DNA of 61,323 nt from Caldilineaceae bacterium (GTDB lineage: Bacteria > Chloroflexota > Anaerolineae > Caldilineales > Caldilineaceae): assembly GCA_026708085.1 (NCBI GenBank), contig JAPOVP010000173.1:1-61323 (forward strand), in the 5' to 3' direction. This document shows, piece by piece, positions 16,889-25,163 of the stretch. Each line of letters begins with the position of its first letter. Within the stretch, counting starts at the first letter, position 1. The translations under genes were made by a program, and so were the position numbers. The notes under the pieces are model-generated. The model was given only the letters and a program-made list of their open reading frames with translations. It did no database searches and was not told the origin of the DNA.

Positions 16889-17716
16889 CTAGCCGCTCAA
16901 CGACCCCTCCAGCAGGCCGCGCATGAACAGTTTGCCAAGCAGCAGGTAGACCGCAATCGTGGGCACGGACGCGATCAGCGCGGCGGCCATCTGCAGGTTC
17001 CAGGGGATGACGCCCATGCTGGAAAAGTTCTTGATGGCTACGGTAACCGGCGCCCTGGCCGGGTTGCCGAGCACAACCAGCGCCATCAGGTACTCGTTCC
17101 AGATCCTTGTGCATTGCCACACACCCACCACCGCAAAGGTCGGCCCCGATAGCGGCAAAATGATGCGGCGGTAGATGCCGAAAAAGCCGCAGCCGTCGAT
17201 CTTCGACGCGTCCACCAACTCATCCGGAACACTGGCATAGTACCTGTAAAACAGTAGCGACGTGATCGGTATGCCAAAGATGCAGTAGGCCATGATGAGG
17301 CCGTTCACCTTACCGTACAGGCCCATAAACTGCAACACCCACACCAGCGGGATAAGGATCCCCTGGCCGGGCAGAAACATGCCGAACACGAACAGAAAAA
17401 GAATCCAATTCGAGCCGCGAAAGCCCCACTTGGCGAAAACATAGCCGTTGAGCGAGCCCAGAAAAGTTGAAACGATGGCGCCCGGAATCGTGATGCGCAC
17501 GCTGTTCCAGAAGTTGGTATCCATCTGATTCCACGCCTCGCGGAAGCTGCCGAAGTCGAGGCTCTTGGGCATATTCCAGATCTCGAATGAACTGATGTCT
17601 TCGAGCGGCTTCAGCCCGGTCAGGATCATCACATAGAAGGGCACCAGGTAGAAGGCGGCAAATGCGATCAGGACGGCATACTTGGTGCTGCCGGCCAGCA
17701 GACGATGCCAACTCAT
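16889..17716 (-). CDS. CUT1 sugar ABC transporter permease, MalG type
   Basis: A 275-residue inner-membrane subunit with six predicted helices, a family N-terminus (AFYLVPFYVMILTGLKPLED) and a modified EAA loop (DASKIDGCGFFGIYRR). It ends MRGLLEGSLSG, as MalG proteins do. Its start overlaps the stop of the MalF gene by 4 bp (ATGA), after GAGGAGAGAG. With MalF and the binding protein upstream it forms transporter B of the window. No ATPase gene is nearby. Confidence 0.95.
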   Translation of the reverse strand: MSWHRLLAGSTKYAVLIAFAAFYLVPFYVMILTGLKPLEDISSFEIWNMPKSLDFGSFREAWNQMDTNFWNSVRITIPGAIVSTFLGSLNGYVFAKWGFRGSNWILFLFVFGMFLPGQGILIPLVWVLQFMGLYGKVNGLIMAYCIFGIPITSLLFYRYYASVPDELVDASKIDGCGFFGIYRRIILPLSGPTFAVVGVWQCTRIWNEYLMALVVLGNPARAPVTVAIKNFSSMGVIPWNLQMAAALIASVPTIAVYLLLGKLFMRGLLEGSLSG

Positions 17717-18636
17717 TCTCTCTCCTCACGCAAAACGCTGATCAGATAGGGCAGAACCAATGGGATGGACAGGACGAGCATGAAGGTGGCAACCGCCGCG
17801 CCCAGACCGTAGCGGCTGGAGCGAAAGGTCTGCTCGAACATGTAAAAGCCGAGCGTATCGGTCGCAAAACCGGGGCCTGTGCCGATGATGCTGGGAATCT
17901 CGAAATTGCCGATGGAGCCGGCGCCGGTCAGCACAATCGCAGTAAAGGTGACCGGCCGCAGCATGGGGATGAATACATGACGATAAAGCGCGATCGTGCC
18001 GGCGCCGTCAATGACCGCCGCCTCCCGCAACTCGTCGGGAATCGCGCGCAAACCTGCGAGATACAGCGCCATAACGAAGCCGGAAAACTGCCACGCGCCC
18101 ATAATCGTGATCGCCAGCATGCCCAGCTTTGGGTGCATGTACCAGAGGGGCCGGAAGTTCTCGAATCCCATGTTGGCAATCAGCAGATTGATCCCCGCCG
18201 ACGGCACCTGCAGCCAGCGCCAGGCCGTCCCGCTGACCACCGCCGAGACGGCAAACGGCATCAGAAAGACGGTGCGAAAAAACACTTCGCCCCTGATCCG
18301 CTCATTGAGAAGCGCGGCCAGCAGAAAGCCGATGATGATGCACTGCGACATGTAGCCGACCGCAAAGAGGACGAGGTTGCGCAGGTCGATGTGGAAGCGG
18401 GGATCGTTGACCAGTCGCTTCCAGTTCTTCAGACCGGCAAAGGAGAGGTCGAGCGCCGGGCGGTCCCAGTTTGAGACCGAGATGTACAGCGTCCAGCCCA
18501 TGAAGACGTAGATAAACACGGCCACGGCGATGATCGACGGCGCCAAGACCAAAATCGCGATTTTGCGGTCGTCGCGGAGCCACTTTGGCAGCAGGGCCGG
18601 AAGCGACTTTGCCCTTGCGGAAAGTTCGGATTGCAT
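17713..18636 (-). CDS. CUT1 sugar ABC transporter permease, MalF type
   Basis: A 307-residue membrane subunit. A basic N-terminal tail is followed by helices beginning IAILVLAPSIIAVAVFIYVF. The ATPase-docking EAA loop reads REAAVIDGAGTIALYRHV. It pairs with the coupled MalG and lies about 85 bp after the binding-protein gene. The substrate is unknown; the neighbouring GH116-like, ceramidase-like and S15 genes suggest a glycoconjugate-derived sugar. Confidence 0.94.
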   Translation of the reverse strand: MQSELSARAKSLPALLPKWLRDDRKIAILVLAPSIIAVAVFIYVFMGWTLYISVSNWDRPALDLSFAGLKNWKRLVNDPRFHIDLRNLVLFAVGYMSQCIIIGFLLAALLNERIRGEVFFRTVFLMPFAVSAVVSGTAWRWLQVPSAGINLLIANMGFENFRPLWYMHPKLGMLAITIMGAWQFSGFVMALYLAGLRAIPDELREAAVIDGAGTIALYRHVFIPMLRPVTFTAIVLTGAGSIGNFEIPSIIGTGPGFATDTLGFYMFEQTFRSSRYGLGAAVATFMLVLSIPLVLPYLISVLREERE

Positions 18637-18721
18637 GGCTCGATTCAGGTGCTTGAATGGGAAGGCGGAAAGCGGATAGAACGGGCGCCTATCCGCTTTC
18701 CGTGCGAAGCCTGTGAATCAG

Positions 18722-20014
18722 TTACTCGCCAATGCCGGAGTCTTTGGCGGCCTGAATCAGCTCCTCCTGCGCACGGGCAACGTCGCCGTGCCCGGTCAGC
18801 ATGTTGTTCACAATGTTGCCGAGGTCGGTCACAAAGCTCTGCCGCACCAGACCGCCGATGAACGGCAGCAGTTCATGCGTCTGCCAGGCGTCCATCGACT
18901 CGCGCAAGTACTCGTCGTAGAGGCTCACGTCGCCGTCCGTGCGCACCGGAATCGAGCCTTTGAGCGGATTGAAGGCGTCCTGTCCATCCTTCGAAGCCAC
19001 GACCTTCAGCCAGGCGATGGCGTTGTCGCGGTTGGGCGCATTCTTGGGCAAACCGAAGGAGTCGGCCACCCAGACATATTTGCCCTGATGATCCGGGATG
19101 TCAGCCCATCCGACCAGCTCTTCGATCCCTTCCGACTTGATGAAGCCCCAGAACCAGTCACCCATCAGAATAATCGCCGGGGTCTCGTCGTAGTCGGCGG
19201 CAAAGCGCTCCACCTGGTCACCCCAGCCGACCTCCAGCCAGTCGCCCGAGGCGTACTCCATCGCCCGCATGTGAAGCGCCAGCGCCTCCGCGACTTCGGG
19301 CGCATCCCAGCCGACCGAGCCGTCGAACAGGCCGAGATAGGTCTCGCCGTCGGTCACGCTGTTGAGGAAGTAGTTGTAGGTGTGGAAGGCCAGCGCGCCC
19401 AGCGACGCCCCGCCGATGGCCGGGATACCGGCCTCCTTCAGCTGTTCCGCTACAACGAAGAACTCGTCCCAGTTTGCGGGCGGTTCGGTAATGCCGGCGG
19501 CCTCAAACCTGTCGAGCCGGTACCACATGATGTTCTGGCGATGGATGTTCACCGGCACGACATAGGGCGTCCCTTCGTAGGAGACGTTGTCGATCACCGA
19601 CTGCGGGAACACGTCATATAGCCCCTCTTCCGAAAAGAGGAAATCCAGCCCCTCCATTCTGCCGGGCACGACGTGATCCTCGACGACGCCCACGCCCGCC
19701 CAGACCTGGAACGAGTCCGGCGGCTCGCCGCCCAACATGCGCGTCTCCAACACCGTCTTCATGTTGACGCCGTCGCCGCCGCCGATCGCTGCGTTGTCGA
19801 ACTCGACATCGGGATAGCGTGCGTTGAAGACCTCGATAATGGCATTGAGCCCGGCCAGCTCGCCGCCACCGCTCCACCAGGAGAATACCTCGACCGTGCC
19901 GCTCGGCTCGGCGGCCTCCATCGACATGTCTCCCGCCGGCTCGGTTGCGACCGGCTGGCAGGCGGCCAGGGCCAACGACACAATGATAAGTAGAACCAGG
20001 CAAAAGCGCTTCAT
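18722..20014 (-). CDS. Sugar ABC transporter substrate-binding lipoprotein
   Basis: A 430-residue family 1 binding protein. ATG 20014 is chosen because it follows AAAGGAACG and begins a Sec-type signal MKRFCLVLLIIVSLALAAC with the lipobox Cys at 19, unlike the Tat-like signals of the other binding proteins here. Mature features include EVFSWWSGGGELAGLN and a WYRLDRFEAAGITEPP segment. It is first in the transporter operon and has a recognisable promoter at 20107-20135. The IclR gene encoded upstream on the same strand is its likely regulator. Confidence 0.94.
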   Translation of the reverse strand: MKRFCLVLLIIVSLALAACQPVATEPAGDMSMEAAEPSGTVEVFSWWSGGGELAGLNAIIEVFNARYPDVEFDNAAIGGGDGVNMKTVLETRMLGGEPPDSFQVWAGVGVVEDHVVPGRMEGLDFLFSEEGLYDVFPQSVIDNVSYEGTPYVVPVNIHRQNIMWYRLDRFEAAGITEPPANWDEFFVVAEQLKEAGIPAIGGASLGALAFHTYNYFLNSVTDGETYLGLFDGSVGWDAPEVAEALALHMRAMEYASGDWLEVGWGDQVERFAADYDETPAIILMGDWFWGFIKSEGIEELVGWADIPDHQGKYVWVADSFGLPKNAPNRDNAIAWLKVVASKDGQDAFNPLKGSIPVRTDGDVSLYDEYLRESMDAWQTHELLPFIGGLVRQSFVTDLGNIVNNMLTGHGDVARAQEELIQAAKDSGIGE

Positions 20015-20106
20015 CGTTCCTTTCCCCCTTGTGAGTAGTTGATGACCAGGCAAGCCCGGCTGTGTGACATCAATAAAACTCAATAATTTTTAATGCGCGC
20101 CGGGCC

Positions 20107-20135
20107 ATTCTAGCATAGGGGTCCCTTGTGAACAA
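20107..20135 (-). promoter_or_regulatory. Promoter of the 18722-20014 transporter operon
   Basis: On the minus strand TTGTTC (20130-20135) is followed after 17 bp by TAGAAT (20107-20112). It reads toward the binding-protein start about 90 bp away. The same -10 hexamer occurs at 22637-22642. Confidence 0.6.
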
Positions 20136-20424
20136 TCGCCAAAAAAGTGCCAACGTCCTAGCTACCGCAGCGTGAATGGGGGAGTAAGACTTCGTCAATG
20201 TTGCCTCTATGTCGACTGGAAATATGGGGAACTGCTTTCGTCCACTCTCTATGTCTCGGCAGCGCGGGGCGACATGAACCGCCATACCGATTTCGAACCG
20301 CGGATCATCTAGGAGAGGGGATGCGCTCGGCCATATGGGCCAGATTTACAAAAGGCTGTACGGCGTGGGCGCCGCGGTCGACGCAGTCGTGGTTTCGCCG
20401 GCTACACTAGAGGACGTATAAGAA
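20136..20424. other. Non-coding region between IclR gene and transporter
   Basis: No gene was recognised; the forward ORFs here resemble nothing known. It probably holds the regulatory sites of the transporter operon upstream of the promoter at 20107-20135. Confidence 0.4.
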
Positions 20425-21207
20425 TCAGAGGTCAGAGTTGGGCGCGCCCAGTTCCGCGGACAACTCAGCGGCAACCTGCATGACGGTCTGGGCGAAATGG
20501 GGCAGTTGCTCTTGCGTGATGCGTGTCGTGGGCCCTGAGATACCCAGGGCCGCGATCACCTGCTGACGGTGATCATGGATCGGTGCCGCGATGCAGCGCA
20601 CGCCGGCAAAGGTCTCCTCATCGTCGACCGCATACCCGTCGGTGCGCACCGTTCCCAGATGACGCTTCAGGTGCGAGGGCTCGGTGATCGTCTTGGTCGT
20701 GTAGGTGGTCAGCGGAGCGCTCGCCACCCACTCCGCCGTGACCGCATCCGGCTGCGCCGCCAGCAACGCCTTGCCCAGCGCCGAACAGTGCAGCGGCCGG
20801 CTCGTTCCCAGGGCGAAGTTCACGCTCAGCGCCGCCTGCCCCGGCTTGTGCGCGATATAGATCACATTATTGGCCTGCCGCACGCCCAGGTTGGCTGTCT
20901 CCCCGCTCTCGTCCCGCAGCTTCGTGAGAAAGTCCCCTGCAACGTCCGGCCAGTCCAGCAGCGTCGCCACCTTGCCGTAAAGTTGGAAGAACTTGGCCGG
21001 GTTCGAGGTGAACTCGCGCGTGCGTTCATCCTGCAGCAGATAGCCCTTCGCCATCAACGTATACAGCAACCGATAGGCCGTGCTGCGGTCGATGCCGAGC
21101 GCCTCCGCCACCTCAGACGGGCGCACACTGCCGTCCAGCGCCATCTCCAGCGCCGCTAGGCCCCGTTCCAACGACTGCACCAACTGTTGCCCGCGTCTCG
21201 GCTGCAT
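20425..21207 (-). CDS. IclR-family transcriptional regulator
   Basis: A 260-residue regulator. An N-terminal winged helix-turn-helix (SLERGLAALEMAL ... RPSEVAEALGIDRSTAYRLLYTL) is followed by the IclR ligand-binding GAF-like domain with RPLHCSALGKALLA, DDEETFAGVRCIAAPI and ALGISGPTTRI. IclR proteins sense small metabolites, often aromatic or sugar acids, and repress or activate adjacent catabolic genes. Start ATG 21207 follows GAAGGGG. It reads toward transporter B and its catabolic genes and probably controls them. A GTATAC palindrome lies upstream near 21253 and could be autoregulatory. Confidence 0.95.
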   Translation of the reverse strand: MQPRRGQQLVQSLERGLAALEMALDGSVRPSEVAEALGIDRSTAYRLLYTLMAKGYLLQDERTREFTSNPAKFFQLYGKVATLLDWPDVAGDFLTKLRDESGETANLGVRQANNVIYIAHKPGQAALSVNFALGTSRPLHCSALGKALLAAQPDAVTAEWVASAPLTTYTTKTITEPSHLKRHLGTVRTDGYAVDDEETFAGVRCIAAPIHDHRQQVIAALGISGPTTRITQEQLPHFAQTVMQVAAELSAELGAPNSDL

Positions 21208-21385
21208 AATACCCCTTCAGTGTTGCGTAATTCGCACATGCCGCGTATCTTGTATACCATATGCGCCCCGCTGTCAATGCCCGCGAGCACGGCATCGCGC
21301 CGGTGCGGCGTGATCATCCCGCCTACCAGTACATGGGCGACCCCGATAACGAAGACATCGTGTGTGAGTGAGGAGGAACTGCGAC

Positions 21386-21679
21386 ATGGCAACGGTTGAA
21401 CTTAATTGGCAGAGAGTTTCCACAACTGGCGGAGACGAGATTCACCGTTGCGAAGTCAAGGCCCGCAACGGCAAGGACGCGCTGTGCATGGAGGTGCACG
21501 GGGGCAAATTGACGGGCGGAATACACATCGTTACCGCCTACTTCTGGCTGGAAGACAGCCAGCGCTCCATACCGCTCTACCCCTATGGGACATCCGACAG
21601 TCTCGATAACGCGAGGACGGCGCTGACGGCGTGGTATTTCGACAACGCGCCGACGTTACTGATGACGCTGGCGGGGTGA
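21386..21679 (+). CDS. Small hypothetical protein
   Basis: A 97-residue protein of unknown family. The ATG at 21386 follows GAGGAGG with 9 nt spacing, which supports expression. The sequence is mixed alpha/beta with no signal or membrane segment; it contains CEVKARNGKDALCMEVHGG and a SIPLYPYGTSDSL stretch. It lies convergent with decayed toxin-antitoxin pieces, so a stress or defence link is possible but unsupported. Confidence 0.5.
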   Translation: MATVELNWQRVSTTGGDEIHRCEVKARNGKDALCMEVHGGKLTGGIHIVTAYFWLEDSQRSIPLYPYGTSDSLDNARTALTAWYFDNAPTLLMTLAG

Positions 21680-21739
21680 GAGCGGGGGGTTTTGGGCACG
21701 ATAGGACCGTGCAATTCGCTGTGGGAGCCGGCGTTGCCG

Positions 21740-21843
21740 CAGGCATGGCTGCCGAAGAGGATGATCTGCTCTGGGTCGAATCGCTCGGCGATCGACTGGG
21801 CAACGGACTGAAATGTCGTCCTGTCGATAGTGAATTTACTCAC
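21740..21843 (-). pseudogene. Truncated minimal nucleotidyltransferase (MNT) gene
   Basis: From GTG 21843 the frame reads MSKFTIDRTTFQ ... ERFDPEQIILFGSHACGNAGSHSE, the N-terminal part of MNT-type nucleotidyltransferases up to the GSxARG box. The expected SDIDLLV metal-binding strand does not follow, and the frame runs into unrelated sequence. The rest is deleted or frameshifted, so the enzyme should be inactive. MNT genes normally pair with HEPN toxins; no HEPN gene is seen here. Confidence 0.6.
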
Positions 21844-21911
21844 GTGGACCAGATCTCCCGGTCACGAGTTCTTGACTGTGTATGTACGAGGATCTACCAA
21901 AGCGCAGGAAG

Positions 21912-22067
21912 TCATGCAGACGTTTCAGTTGGCGACTCGTTTCGCAGCCTTGCCTCTTGCCGCTCCCGCATCCTTTGGTTGCGTTTCTGCCAGAAGGCCA
22001 ACTGCTGATAGATTCGCGCCGCGCCGCGCCGTTTCAGAGCGACGCATTCCGGCTCACTGTTCGTCAT
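21912..22067 (-). CDS. Small protein (51 aa) coupled to a PIN-toxin remnant
   Basis: A 51-residue, highly charged, helical protein (ECVALKRRGAARIYQQL, then AFWQKRNQRMRERQEAR). ATG 22067 has a good ribosome site (GAGGTGA, 7 nt spacing) and overlaps the end of the PIN fragment by 14 bp, so it is translationally coupled. Such small proteins with a LAFWQKR-type segment accompany PIN toxins in related genomes, by my recollection of the pattern. It may be an antitoxin left behind after the toxin decayed. Confidence 0.5.
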   Translation of the reverse strand: MTNSEPECVALKRRGAARIYQQLAFWQKRNQRMRERQEARLRNESPTETSA

Positions 22068-22197
22068 GTCGTATCACCTCAAGAGGGGAGTAAATGTCAA
22101 TATGTGCATAGCCGTTCAGCACATTGACTGCATTGTATTTCGGAATCTTCTCGAAATGAAAGATGTCCCTGAAATTCCAGCTTACGATGAGTCAAAA
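22054..22197 (-). pseudogene. 3' remnant of a PIN-domain toxin gene
   Basis: The frame ending TGA at 22054-22056 gives LIVSWNFRDIFHFEKI ... AVNVLNGYAHIDIYSPLEVI, the C-terminal strand-helix region of PIN-domain proteins. A stop codon lies directly upstream, and the N-terminal catalytic part is missing. The partner 51-residue gene overlaps its end. The module is therefore decayed. Confidence 0.6.
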
Positions 22198-22613
22198 GTC
22201 AACCCTAACATACATTCTCCCCTGAGAACCTCGGACAATTGTGCGAGACTATCACCACAGTGGCTGTCCAGTCCCAGGACGCTGCATCCACATGAGCTTC
22301 GCATACACCGGTACTGGGTAGCCCTCCGTAAAGAACTGATCGCAGTATTGCCAGTAAACCGGCACAGCAGGTCACATCCATAACGCCCCGGTATTTGTAC
22401 AACCTGTTTCTCAGCTGAACCTTTCGCGCCGCACCTGTCCGCGCCGCCGGAGCCCCTTCACAATCTCTCGCACAACGCTCGTGATCTCTCGTAAACGCTC
22501 GTCGATCGTTCACACGAGCGCACCCATGCCAACGGCGCCCTCATCACAGCTCATCCCCCAAATCACATGAATCACAGTTCAGACGATAGCCCCTGCCCGC
22601 ATTAATACACAGA
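22198..22613. other. Gene-poor stretch
   Basis: No intact gene is recognised. On the minus strand near 22420-22505 a short frame TIDERLREITSVVREIV resembles the first helix of nucleotidyltransferases, but it ends quickly and may be chance or another decayed piece. Confidence 0.35.
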
Positions 22614-22642
22614 TTGCAAACCAAACTCAGCTACTGTAGAAT
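22614..22642 (+). promoter_or_regulatory. Promoter of the 22694-26045 transporter
   Basis: TTGCAA (22614-22619), a 17 bp spacer and TAGAAT (22637-22642), about 50 bp before the binding-protein start. Hexamers and spacing fit a housekeeping sigma promoter. Confidence 0.6.
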
Positions 22643-22693
22643 ACCGGCTATCCTCGCACAGCATCTACATCATCATCCCGAGAGGAGAACACC

Positions 22694-24043
22694 GTGAACG
22701 CCAAGCCCTTGAAAAGACGAGAATTCCTGCAACTGACCGCCGGCGCCATCGGCGGGGCTACCCTTCTCGCCGCCTGTCAACCGGTCGCGTCCCCGGCCGC
22801 TTCCGATGACGGTGCAGCCGCCGAAGGCATCCAGCTCGAATACCTGGGCTACGAACCCGACGAAGTACACGGCGAGGCATTCGACAAGTTCAAAGACGTC
22901 ATGCCCGACGTCGACCTTCTTATCAGCCCCACCATCGGCTCCTGGCCGGATATGCTGGCTAAGATCAACGCCCGCATCGCCGCCGGCGATCCCCCCGACA
23001 TCGCCATCGTGGCCACCTACGGGCCGCCCAGAATCTGGAGCAAAAAGGGCATTCTCGTCGATCTGCATCCGTATCTCGACGCAGACTCCGACTACGACGA
23101 CGACCCCGTCGCGCCCGCTCTGCTCCAGCTCTACACTGTCGAAGGTAAGCTCTTCGGCCTGCCCAAGGACTATGTAACCCACGCCGTAATCTACAACAAG
23201 GGCCTCTTCGATGAAGCCGGCGTTGCCTACCCCGAAGACGGCTGGACCTGGGCCGATTGCCTCGAAATGGGCCAGAAACTGACCTCCGGCGAAGGCCAGG
23301 ACAAGGTCTTCGGCTGGATGACGCAGACCGGGCCCTGGGCCAACGAGCACTGGATGTGGGCCAATGAGGGCAAAGGCTACTTCGACCGTTGGAACGGGGA
23401 CCTCACCACCCCCACCGCCAACGACCCGAAGAATATCGAAGCAATCGAATGGCTCGTGGATACCATCCTGACCCACGAGATTTCACCCTCGCCCGAACAG
23501 CTGTCCACCGAGGGCGCCAGCTCGCGTCAGCTTACAGGGCGTATCGCCATGTGGGCCAGCCACACCATCGATACCGTTGCCCTGCTCCAGAATACCGACA
23601 AGATCGACTGGCATGTCGTGCGCAACCCCCGCGCTTTCGAGGGCGGCCCCACGACAACCATGATGTGGACCTCCGGCTTCGGCATCGTCGCCGACACCGA
23701 CCATCCCGACGCCGCCTTTGCCTTCCTCAAGCATATGTCGATCGGCGAAGGCGCCCTCGTGTTGGGCAGAACCGGCTTCTCCATCCCGGCCGGCCGCCCC
23801 GAAGGATTCGTAACCGATGAGATGGTTGCCCGCGGCGGCGAAGTCTTTGTCGATGCCTGCTTCAACTCCGACCTGGCCGCCAACGACTCGCTCGGCGTCA
23901 ACCACGGTGAGCTGCTCGGCACCGCCGTCATCCCCAACCTGCAGGCCGCCTTCCTTGGGCAGATGACCCCCGCCGAAGCGCTCAACGAGATCCAGGTGGT
24001 GATGGAGGACATCCTCGCCGACGCCACTGAGGAGCAGTACTAA
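22694..24043 (+). CDS. Sugar ABC transporter substrate-binding lipoprotein
   Basis: A 449-residue family 1 binding protein. The GTG start follows GAGAGGAG. A Tat-like lipoprotein signal (KRREFLQLTAGAIGG ... LLAAC) places the lipidated Cys near residue 29. The mature domain has DVDLLISPTIGSWPDML and GWTWADCLEMGQKL features. It is the first gene of transporter C (binding protein, MalF, MalG). A 130 bp gap with a strong hairpin separates it from malF. The ligand is unknown and no catabolic enzyme is attached to this operon. Confidence 0.95.
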   Translation: MNAKPLKRREFLQLTAGAIGGATLLAACQPVASPAASDDGAAAEGIQLEYLGYEPDEVHGEAFDKFKDVMPDVDLLISPTIGSWPDMLAKINARIAAGDPPDIAIVATYGPPRIWSKKGILVDLHPYLDADSDYDDDPVAPALLQLYTVEGKLFGLPKDYVTHAVIYNKGLFDEAGVAYPEDGWTWADCLEMGQKLTSGEGQDKVFGWMTQTGPWANEHWMWANEGKGYFDRWNGDLTTPTANDPKNIEAIEWLVDTILTHEISPSPEQLSTEGASSRQLTGRIAMWASHTIDTVALLQNTDKIDWHVVRNPRAFEGGPTTTMMWTSGFGIVADTDHPDAAFAFLKHMSIGEGALVLGRTGFSIPAGRPEGFVTDEMVARGGEVFVDACFNSDLAANDSLGVNHGELLGTAVIPNLQAAFLGQMTPAEALNEIQVVMEDILADATEEQY

Positions 24044-24109
24044 AGGTCTGATGTCCGCTTGGGATCAGTAGCGGACGGACAGATAAAATCGATCCGGGAG
24101 TCTCCCAAG

Positions 24110-24166
24110 CCTGCGATACACCTGAAGCCGCACAGTAGGCGGCGGCGAATCCAGGTGTATCGCAGG
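24110..24166 (+). promoter_or_regulatory. Intercistronic hairpin before malF
   Basis: Perfect 15 bp arms CCTGCGATACACCTG (24110-24124) and CAGGTGTATCGCAGG (24152-24166), with an inner GCCGC/GCGGC pair. It ends 7 bp before the permease ATG, so the AGGAC ribosome site overlaps its right arm. It could protect binding-protein mRNA or limit permease translation. Confidence 0.7.
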
Positions 24167-24173
24167 ACAGACT

Positions 24174-25094
24174 ATGGCTCAGTCACAGGTTCTGACCCGC
24201 CTCGTAGCCAAGACGAAAACGCGTGAAATCCGCTGGCACCGCTATGAGGGCTACCTCTTTGTCGCGCCTCTCCTCATCGGCATCGTTGCCTTTATCTTCC
24301 TCCCCATCGCCGCATCCCTCTACATGAGCTTCCATACTTGGGATATGGTCAGTCCGCCCGAACTGGTTGGGCTCAAAAACTACGCCCGCCTGGTAAGCCG
24401 CGACCGTCTCTTCTGGAAGGTCCTCGGCAATACGTTCAAATACGCCGGCTGGATCATCGTGCCCTCCGTGACCTTCCCGCTCATTCTGGCCGCACTGCTC
24501 GACCGGCCAATCAGACTGCGCTACCTCTACCGGCTCGCCTTCTTCCTGCCGCTTGTCACTTCAGTTGTTGCCGTCGGCCTCATGTTCCGATGGCTGTACG
24601 ACGGCGAATTCGGTCTCATCAACTACACCCTCTCCTGGGTCCGTATTGACGGGCCCAACTGGCTCAGCGATGTCTTTTGGGCCATGCCCGCCGTCGCCAT
24701 GGTAACCGTCTGGCAGGGGCTCGGCTACAACATGGTCCTCTATCTGGCCGGATTGCAAGGAATCCCCGATCATCTGTATGAAGCCGCCACCATCGACGGC
24801 GCAGGGCCATTGAGCCGCTTCTTCAAAATCACCATCCCGCTGCTCACGCCCACCATGTTCTTCATTCTCGTCATGAGCGTGATCGGCACCTTCCAGACTT
24901 TCGGCCTCATCTATGTTATGACCCAGGGCGGACCGATCAATTCGACCAACGTCTACATCTATTACCTCTGGCAGATGGCCTTTGGCAGCTCCAAGATGGG
25001 ATATGCTTCGGCTATGGCCTGGATCCTGGCCATGGTCATCTTTACAATTACGATGATCCAAGTGCGCCTGGCCAGGCTGTGGGTACACTATTGA
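24174..25094 (+). CDS. CUT1 sugar ABC transporter permease, MalF type
   Basis: A 306-residue membrane subunit. The family N-terminus GYLFVAPLLIGIVAFIF follows a short basic tail. The EAA loop EAATIDGAGPLSRFFKI lies near residue 205. It ends MIQVRLARLWVHY, as in the MalF at 37295. The gene is second in transporter C. The weak ribosome site lies in the right arm of the hairpin at 24110-24166, which suggests lower permease than binding-protein synthesis. Confidence 0.95.
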   Translation: MAQSQVLTRLVAKTKTREIRWHRYEGYLFVAPLLIGIVAFIFLPIAASLYMSFHTWDMVSPPELVGLKNYARLVSRDRLFWKVLGNTFKYAGWIIVPSVTFPLILAALLDRPIRLRYLYRLAFFLPLVTSVVAVGLMFRWLYDGEFGLINYTLSWVRIDGPNWLSDVFWAMPAVAMVTVWQGLGYNMVLYLAGLQGIPDHLYEAATIDGAGPLSRFFKITIPLLTPTMFFILVMSVIGTFQTFGLIYVMTQGGPINSTNVYIYYLWQMAFGSSKMGYASAMAWILAMVIFTITMIQVRLARLWVHY

Positions 25095-25163
25095 GAAACC
25101 AGCGCTGATTGCGGCCTGAGCCGGCGGTAGGGGAGTTGGCGAACGTCGAAAAAGGGGATACCC

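Noticed and set aside
22205..22513. A 102-codon reverse ORF
   Set aside because: It has no ribosome site or family resemblance, and another frame in the same place looks more like decayed coding sequence.
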